A stretch of 15,813 bases of DNA, from positions 1 to 15,813 of the forward strand of contig CANFYD010000024.1 in assembly GCA_947450745.1 (NCBI GenBank), given 5' to 3'. Origin of the DNA: Burkholderiales bacterium. GTDB lineage: Bacteria > Pseudomonadota > Gammaproteobacteria > Burkholderiales > Burkholderiaceae_C. Each line of letters opens with the position of its first letter. The first letter of the stretch is position 1. The notes under the pieces are model-generated. The model was not told the DNA's origin. It saw only the letters and a list, made by a program, of their open reading frames with translations, and searched no databases. Positions 7,274-12,753 of the stretch are shown here, in pieces. The position numbers and the translations under genes are program-made.

Positions 7274-8350
7274 TCAACTGCGCTGCAACAGCATCGCGTC
7301 ACCGTAGCTGAAGAAGCGATAGTGCGAGGCGATTGCATGGGCATACAGCGCCATCAAGTGCTGATGACCGGCAAAGGCGCTGACCAACATCATCAGGGTG
7401 CTTTTGGGCAGATGGAAGTTGGTCACCAGCGTATCGACGACGCGGAACTGGAAGCCCGGCGTGATGAAGATGGCGGTTTCGCGCGCGCCGGCTTGCAACA
7501 CGCCGCCCACCGCAGCCGACTCCAGCGCCCGCAGCGTGGTGGTGCCCACGGCCACCACGCGCCCGCCGCGCGCCTTGCAGGCCGCAATCGCGTCGACCGT
7601 GGCGGCGCTGACCTTGAACCATTCGCTGTGCATCTTGTGGTCGGCCAGCTGCTCGACCCGCACCGGCTGAAAAGTGCCCGCGCCGACATGCAAGGTGACA
7701 TGGGCGCTGGCAATGCCGCGCTCAGCCAAGCGGGCCAGCAGCGCTTCGTCGAAATGCAGCGCGGCGGTGGGCGCTGCCACGGCACCCGGCTCGCGCGCAA
7801 ACACGGTCTGGTAGCGGCGCACGTCGTCGCTGTCGTCGGCATGCTCGATATAGGGCGGCAGCGGCACGTGGCCATGCACTTCAAGCAGCGCAAAAGGGTC
7901 GCTGGGGAAGCGCAGGTGGAACATGCCGCCGTCCGGCCCGCAGCGGCCCAGCACTTGGGCGTCGAAGGCGTTGTTGAAACGCACCCAACTGCCGGGCTTG
8001 GGCGATTTGCTCGCCCGCATATGTGCCCAGACTTCAAACGTGCCGGCCAAGACCCGCTCGATCAGCGCCTCCACCGCGCCGCCGCTGGCCTTGGCGCCGT
8101 AAAGCCTCGCCTTGATCACCTGCGTGTTGTTGAAAACCAGCAGGTCGGCCGGGTTCAACAGCTCGGGCAGTTGATGAAAGATCCGGTCCACCGACGTCGG
8201 TTCGCGGCCATCGAGCAAGCGCGAACCGCTGCGCTCAGCGGCCGGGTGCTGGGCAATCAGCTCGGGCGGGAGCACGAAGTCGAAATCGTGGACGCTGAAG
8301 CTGGGTGAAGGGGTTGAAGCGGACGAAGCGGACGTTGGAGCGATGGACAT
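7274..8350 (-). CDS. queA: S-adenosylmethionine:tRNA ribosyltransferase-isomerase
   Basis: QueA transfers and isomerises the ribosyl part of S-adenosylmethionine onto preQ1 at the wobble base of GUN tRNAs, giving epoxyqueuosine. The 358-residue product carries the family blocks in order: HVPLPPYI (161-168), QTVFA (181-185), GAVAAPTAALHF (189-200), HVGAGTFQPV (221-230), NFHLPKSTLMMLVSAFAG (311-328) and YRFFSYGDAMLL (344-355). ATG at 8350 is preferred. The frame is open to 8431, but those extra residues are unlike QueA, and even the chosen start has a Ser/Ala-rich leader of about 20 residues. The usual partner tgt is not on the downstream side within the window. Transcribed divergently from the DksA/TraR-type gene. 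Confidence 0.96.
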   Translation of the reverse strand: MSIAPTSASSASTPSPSFSVHDFDFVLPPELIAQHPAAERSGSRLLDGREPTSVDRIFHQLPELLNPADLLVFNNTQVIKARLYGAKASGGAVEALIERVLAGTFEVWAHMRASKSPKPGSWVRFNNAFDAQVLGRCGPDGGMFHLRFPSDPFALLEVHGHVPLPPYIEHADDSDDVRRYQTVFAREPGAVAAPTAALHFDEALLARLAERGIASAHVTLHVGAGTFQPVRVEQLADHKMHSEWFKVSAATVDAIAACKARGGRVVAVGTTTLRALESAAVGGVLQAGARETAIFITPGFQFRVVDTLVTNFHLPKSTLMMLVSAFAGHQHLMALYAHAIASHYRFFSYGDAMLLQRS

Positions 8351-8417
8351 GGAGTGAGGGGCCGGACAGACCCTGGCCGAGCAATATGGAGAGGGGCGGA
8401 TTTTCCCATGCCGGCCT

Positions 8418-8431
8418 TTGATGCGCGTCAA
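8418..8431 (+). promoter_or_regulatory. FNR/ANR-like binding site upstream of the DksA/TraR-type gene
   Basis: TTGATGCGCGTCAA matches the anaerobic FNR/ANR consensus TTGAT-N4-ATCAA with one change. It lies about 55 bases before the ATG of the zinc-finger gene, in the divergent gap shared with queA. It suggests induction at low oxygen; no convincing -10 was picked out. Confidence 0.5.
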
Positions 8432-8478
8432 GGCTCGGGCCGCACGGCGATGCGAGCATCAGGTCGAGGAGATCTTCC

Positions 8479-8871
8479 ATGAACCCACATCTGAATGCCG
8501 CGCAACTTGCGCAACTCGAAACCAGCTTGCTGCAGCGCCGGCAAGCGCTGGAGCAAGCCATGCATGAGCAGCTCGGCGAGTTGGGCCGCGTTGAACATGC
8601 GCGCGAACAACTGCTGCAAGAGGCCGACGGCGAAAGCGCACATGACGCCGACCGGGAAGTGGACTTGGCCCGCAGCGACAGCGATCTGGACGCGCTGCGC
8701 CATGTCAACGAAGCGCTGCAGCGCCTGAGCCGCGCGGAATACGGCCTGTGCCAGGACTGCACCCTGCCCATCCCGTTCGAGCGCTTGCGGCTCAGCCCCG
8801 AAGTCACCCGTTGCATCGCCTGCCAGGAGGCGCTGGAGAAGCAATCCGGCAGCCGCCACAGCAGCCTCTGA
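8479..8871 (+). CDS. DksA/TraR family C4-type zinc-finger protein
   Basis: A 130-residue protein of the DksA/TraR family, which binds the RNA polymerase secondary channel and alters transcription initiation. The N-terminal 85 residues are charged and predicted helical (coiled coil). A four-cysteine zinc finger follows: Cys91-x2-Cys94 in GLCQDCTLPIP and Cys112-x2-Cys115 in RCIACQ, with the spacing usual for the family. The coiled-coil tip has DADREVD rather than the exact DxxDxA motif of true DksA, so it is more likely an accessory paralogue than the housekeeping gene. A strong GAGGAG ribosome site precedes the ATG by 8 bases. The FNR-like box upstream and the next gene 42 bp downstream suggest a two-gene low-oxygen or stress unit. 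Confidence 0.9.
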   Translation: MNPHLNAAQLAQLETSLLQRRQALEQAMHEQLGELGRVEHAREQLLQEADGESAHDADREVDLARSDSDLDALRHVNEALQRLSRAEYGLCQDCTLPIPFERLRLSPEVTRCIACQEALEKQSGSRHSSL

Positions 8872-8913
8872 ATTGATCAACCCACCGATAACCACAACCC
8901 ACCGCACACCACC

Positions 8914-9294
8914 ATGCCTACATTCCACGCCGTCGTCTGGCTCGATCACCAAAGCGCCAAAGTCTTGCAGTTCGACACCGAACATGTCGAAACCGAACAG
9001 CTCAAAGCCCATACCCATCACACCCGCCAGCACGGCAGCGCGGTGCGCAGCGAGCATGAATTCTTCGCCGAGGTCTGCGCCGCGCTGACCGGCATTGGCG
9101 AGGTGTTGGTGGTCGGCTCCAGCACGGCGCAAGCCGACTTCAAACATTACGTGGACAAACACCGCCCCCAGATCGCCGCCCATGTGGTGGCCTACGAGTC
9201 GGTCGATCACCCGACCGAAAAGCAGTTGGTGGTGCTGGCCCGGCAGTTCTTCTTGAAGCACGACCGCATGGCCGGCACGCCCGGCGCGCTGTAG
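8914..9294 (+). CDS. Small eRF1-domain-like (baeRF/'translational machinery') protein of unknown function
   Basis: Soluble 126-residue protein. The opening FHAVVWLDHQSAKVLQFD, the later EVLVVGSSTAQADFKHYV and the ending ESVDHPTEKQLVVLARQFF resemble small proteobacterial proteins annotated as translational machinery or bacterial eRF1-like proteins. These share part of the fold of peptide release factor eRF1; no biochemical role is established. It is His-rich in the middle (TEHVETEQLKAHTHHTRQH region). There is no clear ribosome-binding site before the ATG, so translation may depend on the zinc-finger gene 42 bp upstream. The family call is from recalled resemblance, with moderate confidence. 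Confidence 0.65.
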   Translation: MPTFHAVVWLDHQSAKVLQFDTEHVETEQLKAHTHHTRQHGSAVRSEHEFFAEVCAALTGIGEVLVVGSSTAQADFKHYVDKHRPQIAAHVVAYESVDHPTEKQLVVLARQFFLKHDRMAGTPGAL

Positions 9295-9338
9295 CGCGGG
9301 ATAGCGCAGCCACGTCGTCCTTCCTGTCCTTGTCTCCA

Positions 9339-9361
9339 CGTAGGGCGGGTCGCGACCCGCG
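9339..9361. repeat. REP-like palindromic repeat, copy 2
   Basis: Contains the perfect 16-bp palindrome GCGGGTCGCGACCCGC (9345-9360) after CGTAGG. It is 20/23 identical to the copy at 4181-4203, on the same strand. It lies between the eRF1-like gene and the toxin-antitoxin promoter and could act as a transcript-end hairpin or a dispersed repetitive element. Confidence 0.6.
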
Positions 9362-9378
9362 CTGGGCACCTCTTCGAG

Positions 9379-9400
9379 TTGTACAATAAAACGTACTTAT
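9379..9400 (+). promoter_or_regulatory. yefM-yoeB operator region
   Basis: The palindromic core TGTACA (9380-9385) is followed 5 bases later by a second, degenerate core ACGTAC (9391-9396), just before the AGAGG ribosome site of yefM. YefM of E. coli binds long and short palindromes with a TGTACA core. TACAAT (9382-9387) could be the -10, which would place the operator on the promoter. Confidence 0.55.
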
Positions 9401-9413
9401 TCAGAGGCCTGCC

Positions 9414-9665
9414 ATGGATGCCATTACCTACTCTTCAGCGCGTGCCAACCTTGCTCGCACGATGGATCGTGTGTGTGAAGACCACGAGGCTCTGATCATT
9501 ACCCGCAACGGCGAGCAGTCGGTTGTGATGCTTTCTTTGGAAGACTACCAAGCTCTTGAAGAAACCGCGTACTTGCTGCGTAACCCTGCCAATGCCAAGC
9601 GCTTGCTTTCTGCAACCGCGCAGTTGAACGCCGGCAAAGGCGTAGAACGGAAGCTGGTCAAGTGA
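9414..9665 (+). CDS. yefM: YefM/Phd-family antitoxin
   Basis: An 83-residue antitoxin. The N-terminal domain (about 1-55), with MDAITYSSARANLARTMDRV and later ITRNGEQSVVMLSLEDYQAL, is the Phd/YefM DNA-binding and dimerisation fold. The basic C-terminal tail (from about 58, RNPANAKRLLSA onward) is the part that wraps and inhibits the toxin in this family. It neutralises YoeB and represses its own operon through the palindromes upstream. An AGAGG site precedes the ATG. The TGA overlaps the GTG start of yoeB by 3 bases (GTGA), typical of coupled translation. Base composition is less GC-rich than the flanking core genes, in line with a mobile addiction module. Confidence 0.95.
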   Translation: MDAITYSSARANLARTMDRVCEDHEALIITRNGEQSVVMLSLEDYQALEETAYLLRNPANAKRLLSATAQLNAGKGVERKLVK

Positions 9666-9916
9666 AGCTGGTCTTTGCTGACGAAGCGTGGGAAGACTAC
9701 CTTTACTGGCAAAAGCAGGACAAAAAAATGGTCGAGAGGATCAACAAGTTGATTGCAGAAATAGCGCGTGAGCCGTTCTCTGGAATCGGAAAACCAGAGC
9801 CCCTCAAGCACGCACTCTCTGGCTATTGGTCGCGGCGCATCAGTGATGAACACCGGATGGTTTACCAGATTGAAGACGGTTCACTTCTGCTCGCTCAGCT
9901 GCGATACCACTACTGA
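9662..9916 (+). CDS. yoeB: YoeB ribosome-dependent mRNA interferase toxin
   Basis: The 84-residue product has the same length as E. coli YoeB and is closely similar along its length (for example DYLYWQ, KPEPLKH, SRRI, RYHY). The catalytic residues known from YoeB are all present at the same positions: Glu46, Arg65, His83 and Tyr84. The toxin binds the ribosome A site and cleaves mRNA there, stopping translation. The start is GTG, overlapping the antitoxin stop. No truncation or key substitution is seen, so the toxin should be active when YefM is lost. Confidence 0.96.
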   Translation: MKLVFADEAWEDYLYWQKQDKKMVERINKLIAEIAREPFSGIGKPEPLKHALSGYWSRRISDEHRMVYQIEDGSLLLAQLRYHY

Positions 9917-9934
9917 GTTTCCCGAACGTTTTAC

Positions 9935-10051
9935 TTAAGCGGTGCGCCGCAGGCGAGTCCGCAGACCCTCGAAGTCCGTGGCTTTGAGTGTTTTCACATC
10001 GAGCATGCCGCCATTGACTGCAGCCGCATGGCAGCTGCCCTGTCGGGCCAT
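9935..10051 (-). other. Short open frame, possible gene remnant
   Basis: A 38-codon frame ending in GGMLDVKTLKATDFEGLRTR and a basic tail reads like the C-terminus of a real protein, with GC-ending codons. It has no recognisable upstream body and no good ribosome site. It may be the leftover 3' end of a gene removed when the toxin modules arrived, or chance. I do not recognise it. Confidence 0.2.
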
Positions 10052-10104
10052 CCTCTGATTGCCCTGCACGCGCCTTCCCAGGCTGATGCAAGGCCTTGCG
10101 AAAT

Positions 10105-10130
10105 GGGATTTGGGATTTGGGATTTGGGAT
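10105..10130. repeat. GGGATTT heptamer tandem repeat
   Basis: Three full and one partial copy of GGGATTT in direct order. It lies in the gap between the two toxin-antitoxin modules, where nothing else convincing was found. Confidence 0.8.
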
Positions 10131-10188
10131 ACCTGACCCTCTGGCAGACCGGATCCACGGATTATTTGTCGCTCTTGCGTTTTCTATT

Positions 10189-10626
10189 TCACGGTGCAAC
10201 TACAACCAAGCGCGGAAAGTAGCTTTTGTAGGGAGTTGGATCGCGAGTAAGAACGCTCAGGTTCGCCACTGCCGCGTGGGCACCGATGTAGAAATCAGGT
10301 AGTGGTTTCAGTTTCGAGCCGCCTCTGCTGCGGTACAGCGCGAATACTGCGGCTGTCAACGATGCGCACGACCAAGGGATAGGAGTGCGTAGAGTTTCAT
10401 AAACATCAAGCAATGCGTCTAGACAATCGACATCGGGTCCCGGCACCAATAACTCGGTATAGATAATCAGGTTCACATGCAGCGGGGATCGCTCGCTGAG
10501 CTTTTGAATTTGCTCGATCGCCCATTCGTGCCATGGGCTGTCAGCGTCGATACAGTCGATCCAGATATTGGTATCGACCAAGGTTCCGGCGCTGCCGTCG
10601 TAGTTTGCGAAGTTAGCGCTGGTCAC
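10189..10626 (-). CDS. vapC: PIN-domain ribonuclease toxin (VapC-like)
   Basis: A PIN-domain endoribonuclease of about 145 residues, the toxin of a type II module. The acidic metal-binding residues of the fold are visible: Asp18 in LVDTNIWID, Glu58 in IIYTELL, Asp111 in LPDFYIGAHA and Asp129 in LTRDP. Related toxins cut tRNA or rRNA; the target here is unknown. GTG at 10626 is chosen: it overlaps the antitoxin stop by 14 bases and leaves about 15 residues before the first catalytic strand. A TTG at 10581 would give the shortest PIN start, and the frame is open further upstream inside vapB. Full length, no broken motif. Confidence 0.88.
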   Translation of the reverse strand: MTSANFANYDGSAGTLVDTNIWIDCIDADSPWHEWAIEQIQKLSERSPLHVNLIIYTELLVPGPDVDCLDALLDVYETLRTPIPWSCASLTAAVFALYRSRGGSKLKPLPDFYIGAHAAVANLSVLTRDPTPYKSYFPRLVVVAP

Positions 10627-10900
10627 GATGTGCAACGGCTGGAGCGGTCTCTTCACCGCGGAGAAATGCCATGATTTCATCAGCGCTCAGCTGTTTGAAC
10701 TCAGGATTCAGGCTTCCTCGGACGCGGGCTGCCGCCGCACGCAGCTTCGCTCGACGATCTTCCTTGACGCCGGTACCCATCGGTGTAATGACGATCTTGC
10801 TTCCTTCCAGACTGAACGACACCTCGCTGCCCGGCGCTACGCCTGCTGCTATGCGGATGTGCTTTGGAATGGTGACTTGCCCTTTGTCCGAGACGTGCAT
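10613..10900 (-). CDS. vapB: AbrB/MazE-type antitoxin (VapB-like)
   Basis: A 95-residue antitoxin. The N-terminal swapped-hairpin AbrB domain is clear (MHVSDKGQVTIPKHIRIAAG, then GSEVSFSLEGSKIVITPM). The C-terminal half is charged and probably binds the PIN toxin. Antitoxins of this type repress their own promoter, alone or with the toxin. ATG at 10900 is supported by GGAGG four bases upstream; the frame is open to 10945 but those residues lie in the operator. An imperfect inverted repeat lies just before the ribosome site. The gene overlaps vapC by 14 bases. Confidence 0.9.
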   Translation of the reverse strand: MHVSDKGQVTIPKHIRIAAGVAPGSEVSFSLEGSKIVITPMGTGVKEDRRAKLRAAAARVRGSLNPEFKQLSADEIMAFLRGEETAPAVAHRDQR

Positions 10901-10910
10901 ACTGCCTCCA

Positions 10911-10936
10911 GTAGGAATTCCGAGTCGGAATCCTAC
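10911..10936. promoter_or_regulatory. Inverted repeat, probable vapBC operator
   Basis: A 26-bp imperfect palindrome: arms GTAGGAATTCCGA and TCGGAATCCTAC are complementary apart from one extra A. It lies 10 bases upstream of the vapB ATG, immediately before the ribosome site, a usual position for AbrB-type antitoxin autoregulation. Confidence 0.6.
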
Positions 10937-11025
10937 CACTGGCACGGGACTGGCTCATCGGTCTCAGGGCCCTGAAGCCAAAGCTGTTAGTGCACTAGCT
11001 CTGCAGGTCAGCGGTTGAACAATAG

Positions 11026-11099
11026 GAGCCGTTTGAGTTGAGAGGTTCACGCACGGTTCTGGGAGAGCGCTGGGGCGCGATTTCCCTGCGCCACTCAAC
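11026..11099 (+). mobile_element. Group II intron 3' end (domains V and VI), 5'-truncated
   Basis: Bases 11026-11059 form a 34-base group II domain V: GAGCCG pairs with CGGTTC, there is an internal bulge, an upper stem GAGTT/GGTTC and a GAGA tetraloop. The 6-8-4-10-6 layout is the same as in the class IIC Oceanobacillus iheyensis intron as I recall it. Bases 11062-11096 fold as domain VI: GAG/CTC, CGC/GCG and GGG/CCC stem parts, with an unpaired CCA on the 3' arm holding a candidate branch adenosine at 11093. The 3' boundary is near 11099 and could be off by a few bases. No reverse transcriptase or domains I-III are seen upstream; vapB begins 125 bp away. The 10937-11025 gap shows no other feature and may be leftover domain IV. 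The remnant runs opposite to the cassettes. Confidence 0.8.
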
Positions 11100-11103
11100 G
11101 TTT

Positions 11104-11295
11104 TTAAGGGCTTAATAATTGAGACCTGGCCCCGATTTTTTTCAAGTTGTGGACATCACAAGACGGTACGGTGATCAGGTTCCGCCTCAGATCAACACCG
11201 CCGGGAGAGTCTTTCAGGGCTGGAAACAGGCACTTCGGAGGCACATGCTCCACGGACGTGCCTTCGCGATCGCAGCAGTAGCAAATTGGTGGCAT
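11104..11295 (-). pseudogene. Truncated HNH/zinc-type cassette gene (cassette 3)
   Basis: The ATG lies 5 bases after a cassette boundary GTTGAGT. The first 51 residues look like the start of an HNH-nuclease-like protein: Cys5-x2-Cys8, then SVEHVPPKCLFP (Glu16, His17, Cys22), then RRNLITVPSCDVHN (Cys46, His49, Asn50). Related proteins are several times longer. After LKK the frame runs straight into the 34-bp repeat (11107-11140) and reads through it to a stop, so the rest of the gene and the normal front of its attC are missing. The A/T-run shared with the repeat marks the breakpoint. The family resemblance is from the Cys/His/Asn pattern and is moderate; it is surely a fragment. Confidence 0.6.
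11107..11140 (+). repeat. 34-bp direct repeat, copy 1
   Basis: 31 of 34 bases match 11355-11388. Core is TTGAGACCTGGCCCCGATTT. It begins 7 bases after the GTTGAGT-type boundary at 11093-11099 and ends at the break in the HNH-like gene. Confidence 0.85.
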
Positions 11296-11300
11296 CTGAT

Positions 11301-11439
11301 ACTCAACGTTTTAAATGAGCGGGCCGCCACCGAAAAACGAGGTCTCAATTTTTGAGAGCTTAATATTTGAGACCTGACCCCGATTTTTCGCGGGCCTGGT
11401 GGCCTGCCGTTGGCAATCCGCTTGAGCGATGGGTTAGGC
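11301..11439 (-). other. attC site of cassette 2, with a nested repeat
   Basis: Read on the - strand, R'' is GCCTAAC (11433-11439) followed by CCATCGCTCAAGC, and R' is GTTGAGT (11301-11307), giving 139 bp. The R'' complements the first bases of cassette 2 (GTTAGGC). The middle holds an inverted pair GGTCTCAA (11341-11348) / TTGAGACC (11367-11374), flanked by complementary GAAAAA/TTTTTC and GCCACC/GGTGGC blocks. The outer arms near R'' and R' do not pair well, so the site looks disturbed and may be inactive. Confidence 0.55.
11355..11388 (+). repeat. 34-bp direct repeat, copy 2
   Basis: Core TTGAGACCTGACCCCGATTT, 31/34 identical to 11107-11140, 248 bp away. This copy lies inside the attC of cassette 2. 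Similar GACCTGACCCC sequences are, from memory, found in REP-type or transposase-associated repeats; that link is unverified. Confidence 0.8.
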
Positions 11440-11590
11440 ATCGCTCGCCACGTTGCGCCTGCTAGCCTCACGGAGACACCTCTTTGCTGTACTTCTGCCT
11501 CACCAATTGGAGCGCGGAGCTAACGCCCGCCGAACTGGACGCAGATGTGCGCTTCAGAGAACCGAACTACGGCACTGGCCATCTTGATCT

Positions 11591-11815
11591 TCACTTCAAT
11601 GCTGCCGAAGCAGCCCTCTGCATGTCCTCGGCTGTGACCTCGATTGACCCCGGCATTGCTTCGTCTCGAACATTGAATGCAAGGTAGGTTGTAGGGCCCA
11701 GGACCGCGAGTGTGAGAAGCGCCCGGACCCAGAGCTTGGTTCCGGGCTTCAAGCCGCGCGTCAAGGTGTAGGTCAAGCCCAGGAGCACGATGACGCTAGA
11801 GAGAAGTAAAAGCAT
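11591..11815 (-). CDS. Small two-helix membrane protein (cassette 2)
   Basis: A 74-residue protein I do not recognise. ATG at 11815 lies 27 bases after the cassette boundary GTTAGGC, as expected for a cassette gene; a GTG two codons upstream is an alternative. Two hydrophobic segments are seen, about 1-17 (MLLLLSSVIVLLGLTYTL) and 31-48 (ALLTLAVLGPTTYLAF), joined by a basic loop RGLKPGTKLW. A soluble acidic tail of about 25 residues follows. The basic loop between the helices suggests a hairpin with both ends outside, by the positive-inside rule. The remaining 150 bp of the cassette (11440-11590) before its attC holds nothing I can support. Confidence 0.6.
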   Translation of the reverse strand: MLLLLSSVIVLLGLTYTLTRGLKPGTKLWVRALLTLAVLGPTTYLAFNVRDEAMPGSIEVTAEDMQRAASAALK

Positions 11816-11841
11816 GCGCACCCAAAGAATTTGTTTGCGAG

Positions 11842-11970
11842 GCCTAACGTTTGAGTTAACCGGCGCGCTGCGGCAGGGCGGCTTGGCCCGGTTGGCGAAA
11901 ATGTACCGCGTACCGCCAAGCGGGCCAAGACGGCCTGCCGTAGCGCGTCCGGTTGAACGAGTGGTTAGGT
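11842..11970 (-). other. attC site of cassette 1
   Basis: On the - strand, R'' is ACCTAAC (plus 11964-11970) and R' is GTTAGGC (plus 11842-11848), 129 bp in all. Between them are long imperfectly complementary arms (for example CAACCGG / CCGGTT, GGCAGGC / CCCTGCC and TTGGCCCG / CGGGCCAA), with a loop near AAAATGTACCGCGTA. This is the folded bottom-strand hairpin expected of an attC. The R'' box complements the first bases of its cassette. Confidence 0.9.
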
Positions 11971-11980
11971 TTCACTGGAT

Positions 11981-12529
11981 TCAATATATCTCGAAGGCGA
12001 TGCCATTCTTGCGGAGCTGCGAAACCATAAGCTGTTTCCACGGGCCATCCGGTGACCAAACCTTTGAAACCGACTCATAGGCTTTGTCCGGTGATTCCTT
12101 GGCGACCAAGACGCGATACAAAAAGACCATACTCGATGCGCGCATGTTTACCTGGCAATGCACCAATACCTTGCCATCACCAAAGCTCTGCAATGTTCTC
12201 GAAAATTGTTCGAAGTCGGCTTCGGTTGGATTGTTGAATCTGATAGGTATGTTTATAAACTCAATTCTCTGACGTTCAAGAATCAACGGTTCGTCGCGTA
12301 TGGCATCTGGTACAGACAACGGTGCCAGATAAATTACCGCCTTGAATCCTTGCGATCCCAATTCTCCCAGTGAGGCCGCTGAAGGTTGACCTGAGGTCAC
12401 AAGGCGCGGCGAAATTTCCACAACGTTCGGCGCGTTGAGCCTTGTCGTTTTGTTTTGTGCCCAGGCGAACGTTGGCATTAATAGGGCCTGTACTGCGCAA
12501 GCAAGGAGTTGACGGCGTGAAGACTGCAT
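11981..12529 (-). CDS. Exported dual-specificity phosphatase-like protein (cassette 1)
   Basis: A 182-residue protein. The N-terminus MQSSRRQLLACAVQALLMPT plus FAWAQ is a signal peptide with a twin-arginine-like SRRQLL and likely cleavage after AWA. The mature part follows the layout of small tyrosine/dual-specificity phosphatases related to DUF442 (beta-lactamase hydrolase-like) proteins: VTSGQPSAASLGELGSQGFK (44-63), a mid-domain FINIPIRF, and the active-site loop VHCQVNMRAS with Cys125 and Arg130. Cys to Arg spacing is C-x4-R, as in DUF442 members, not the C-x5-R of classical PTPs. Substrate is unknown. The ATG lies about 16 bases after the attI/cassette junction without a clear ribosome site, so it is the cassette nearest the integrase and the one most likely to be expressed from an integron promoter. 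Confidence 0.75.
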   Translation of the reverse strand: MQSSRRQLLACAVQALLMPTFAWAQNKTTRLNAPNVVEISPRLVTSGQPSAASLGELGSQGFKAVIYLAPLSVPDAIRDEPLILERQRIEFINIPIRFNNPTEADFEQFSRTLQSFGDGKVLVHCQVNMRASSMVFLYRVLVAKESPDKAYESVSKVWSPDGPWKQLMVSQLRKNGIAFEIY

Positions 12530-12545
12530 GAGGTGGCTGTGTGAA

Positions 12546-12612
12546 ACCTAACTATTGGTTTCTGGCGACTGTTTTGCCGCTTTTGTCGGCGACCAGTCTC
12601 CATAACTTCGGG
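12546..12612 (-). other. attI-like recombination site
   Basis: The core GTTAGGT (plus 12546-12552) is the junction between the intI side and cassette 1. On the intI side two direct copies of GTCGCC (- strand; plus 12564-12569 and 12588-12593), 24 bases apart, resemble the integrase-binding direct repeats of attI sites. The outer boundary is an estimate. Confidence 0.65.
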
Positions 12613-12635
12613 CACCCAGCAGGCCGCAAGGCCGC

Positions 12636-12664
12636 TTGAACATTGGCTTTTTCGCTCGTACACT
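12636..12664 (+). promoter_or_regulatory. Probable intI promoter
   Basis: TTGAAC (12636-12641) and TACACT (12659-12664) with a 17-base spacer. Transcription would begin about 80 bases before the integrase ATG. The -10 overlaps the start of the LexA box. Confidence 0.55.
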
Positions 12665-12678
12665 GTTTTTTCATACAG
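12663..12678. promoter_or_regulatory. LexA (SOS) box of the integrase
   Basis: CTGTTTTTTCATACAG fits the CTGT-N8-ACAG LexA consensus exactly. It overlaps the promoter's -10 and start region, so LexA binding would block integrase expression until DNA damage. SOS control of integron integrases is established for other integrons. Confidence 0.75.
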
Positions 12679-12753
12679 TCATATCCAATCTGCAAAAGCA
12701 GCAACCGCTGAGATTGCATGAAACCGAGGGTTAATCAGTACCTGGAGGCAATC

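Noticed and set aside
7322..8308. 328-codon + strand frame
   Set aside because: Antisense of queA, whose signature blocks are all present.
8428..9369. 313-codon - strand frame
   Set aside because: Shadow of the zinc-finger and eRF1-like genes on the + strand; it spans the FNR-like box and two real genes.
10105..10130. GGGATTT repeats as a CRISPR-like or telomere-like array
   Set aside because: A simple tandem heptamer without spacers; common as short low-complexity sequence in such genomes.
11014..11020. GTTGAAC on the + strand, fitting the GTTRRRY core consensus
   Set aside because: No partner R'' box or complementary arms nearby; it lies just before intron domain V and the consensus is short enough to occur by chance.
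11519..11525. GCTAACG (CGTTAGC on the - strand) as a further attC core
   Set aside because: Does not fit GTTRRRY and no matching R'' or hairpin arms were found between it and the membrane protein stop.
11484..11687. 67-codon + strand frame in cassette 2
   Set aside because: Opposite to cassette orientation, overlaps the small membrane protein gene, no ribosome site and no recognisable family.
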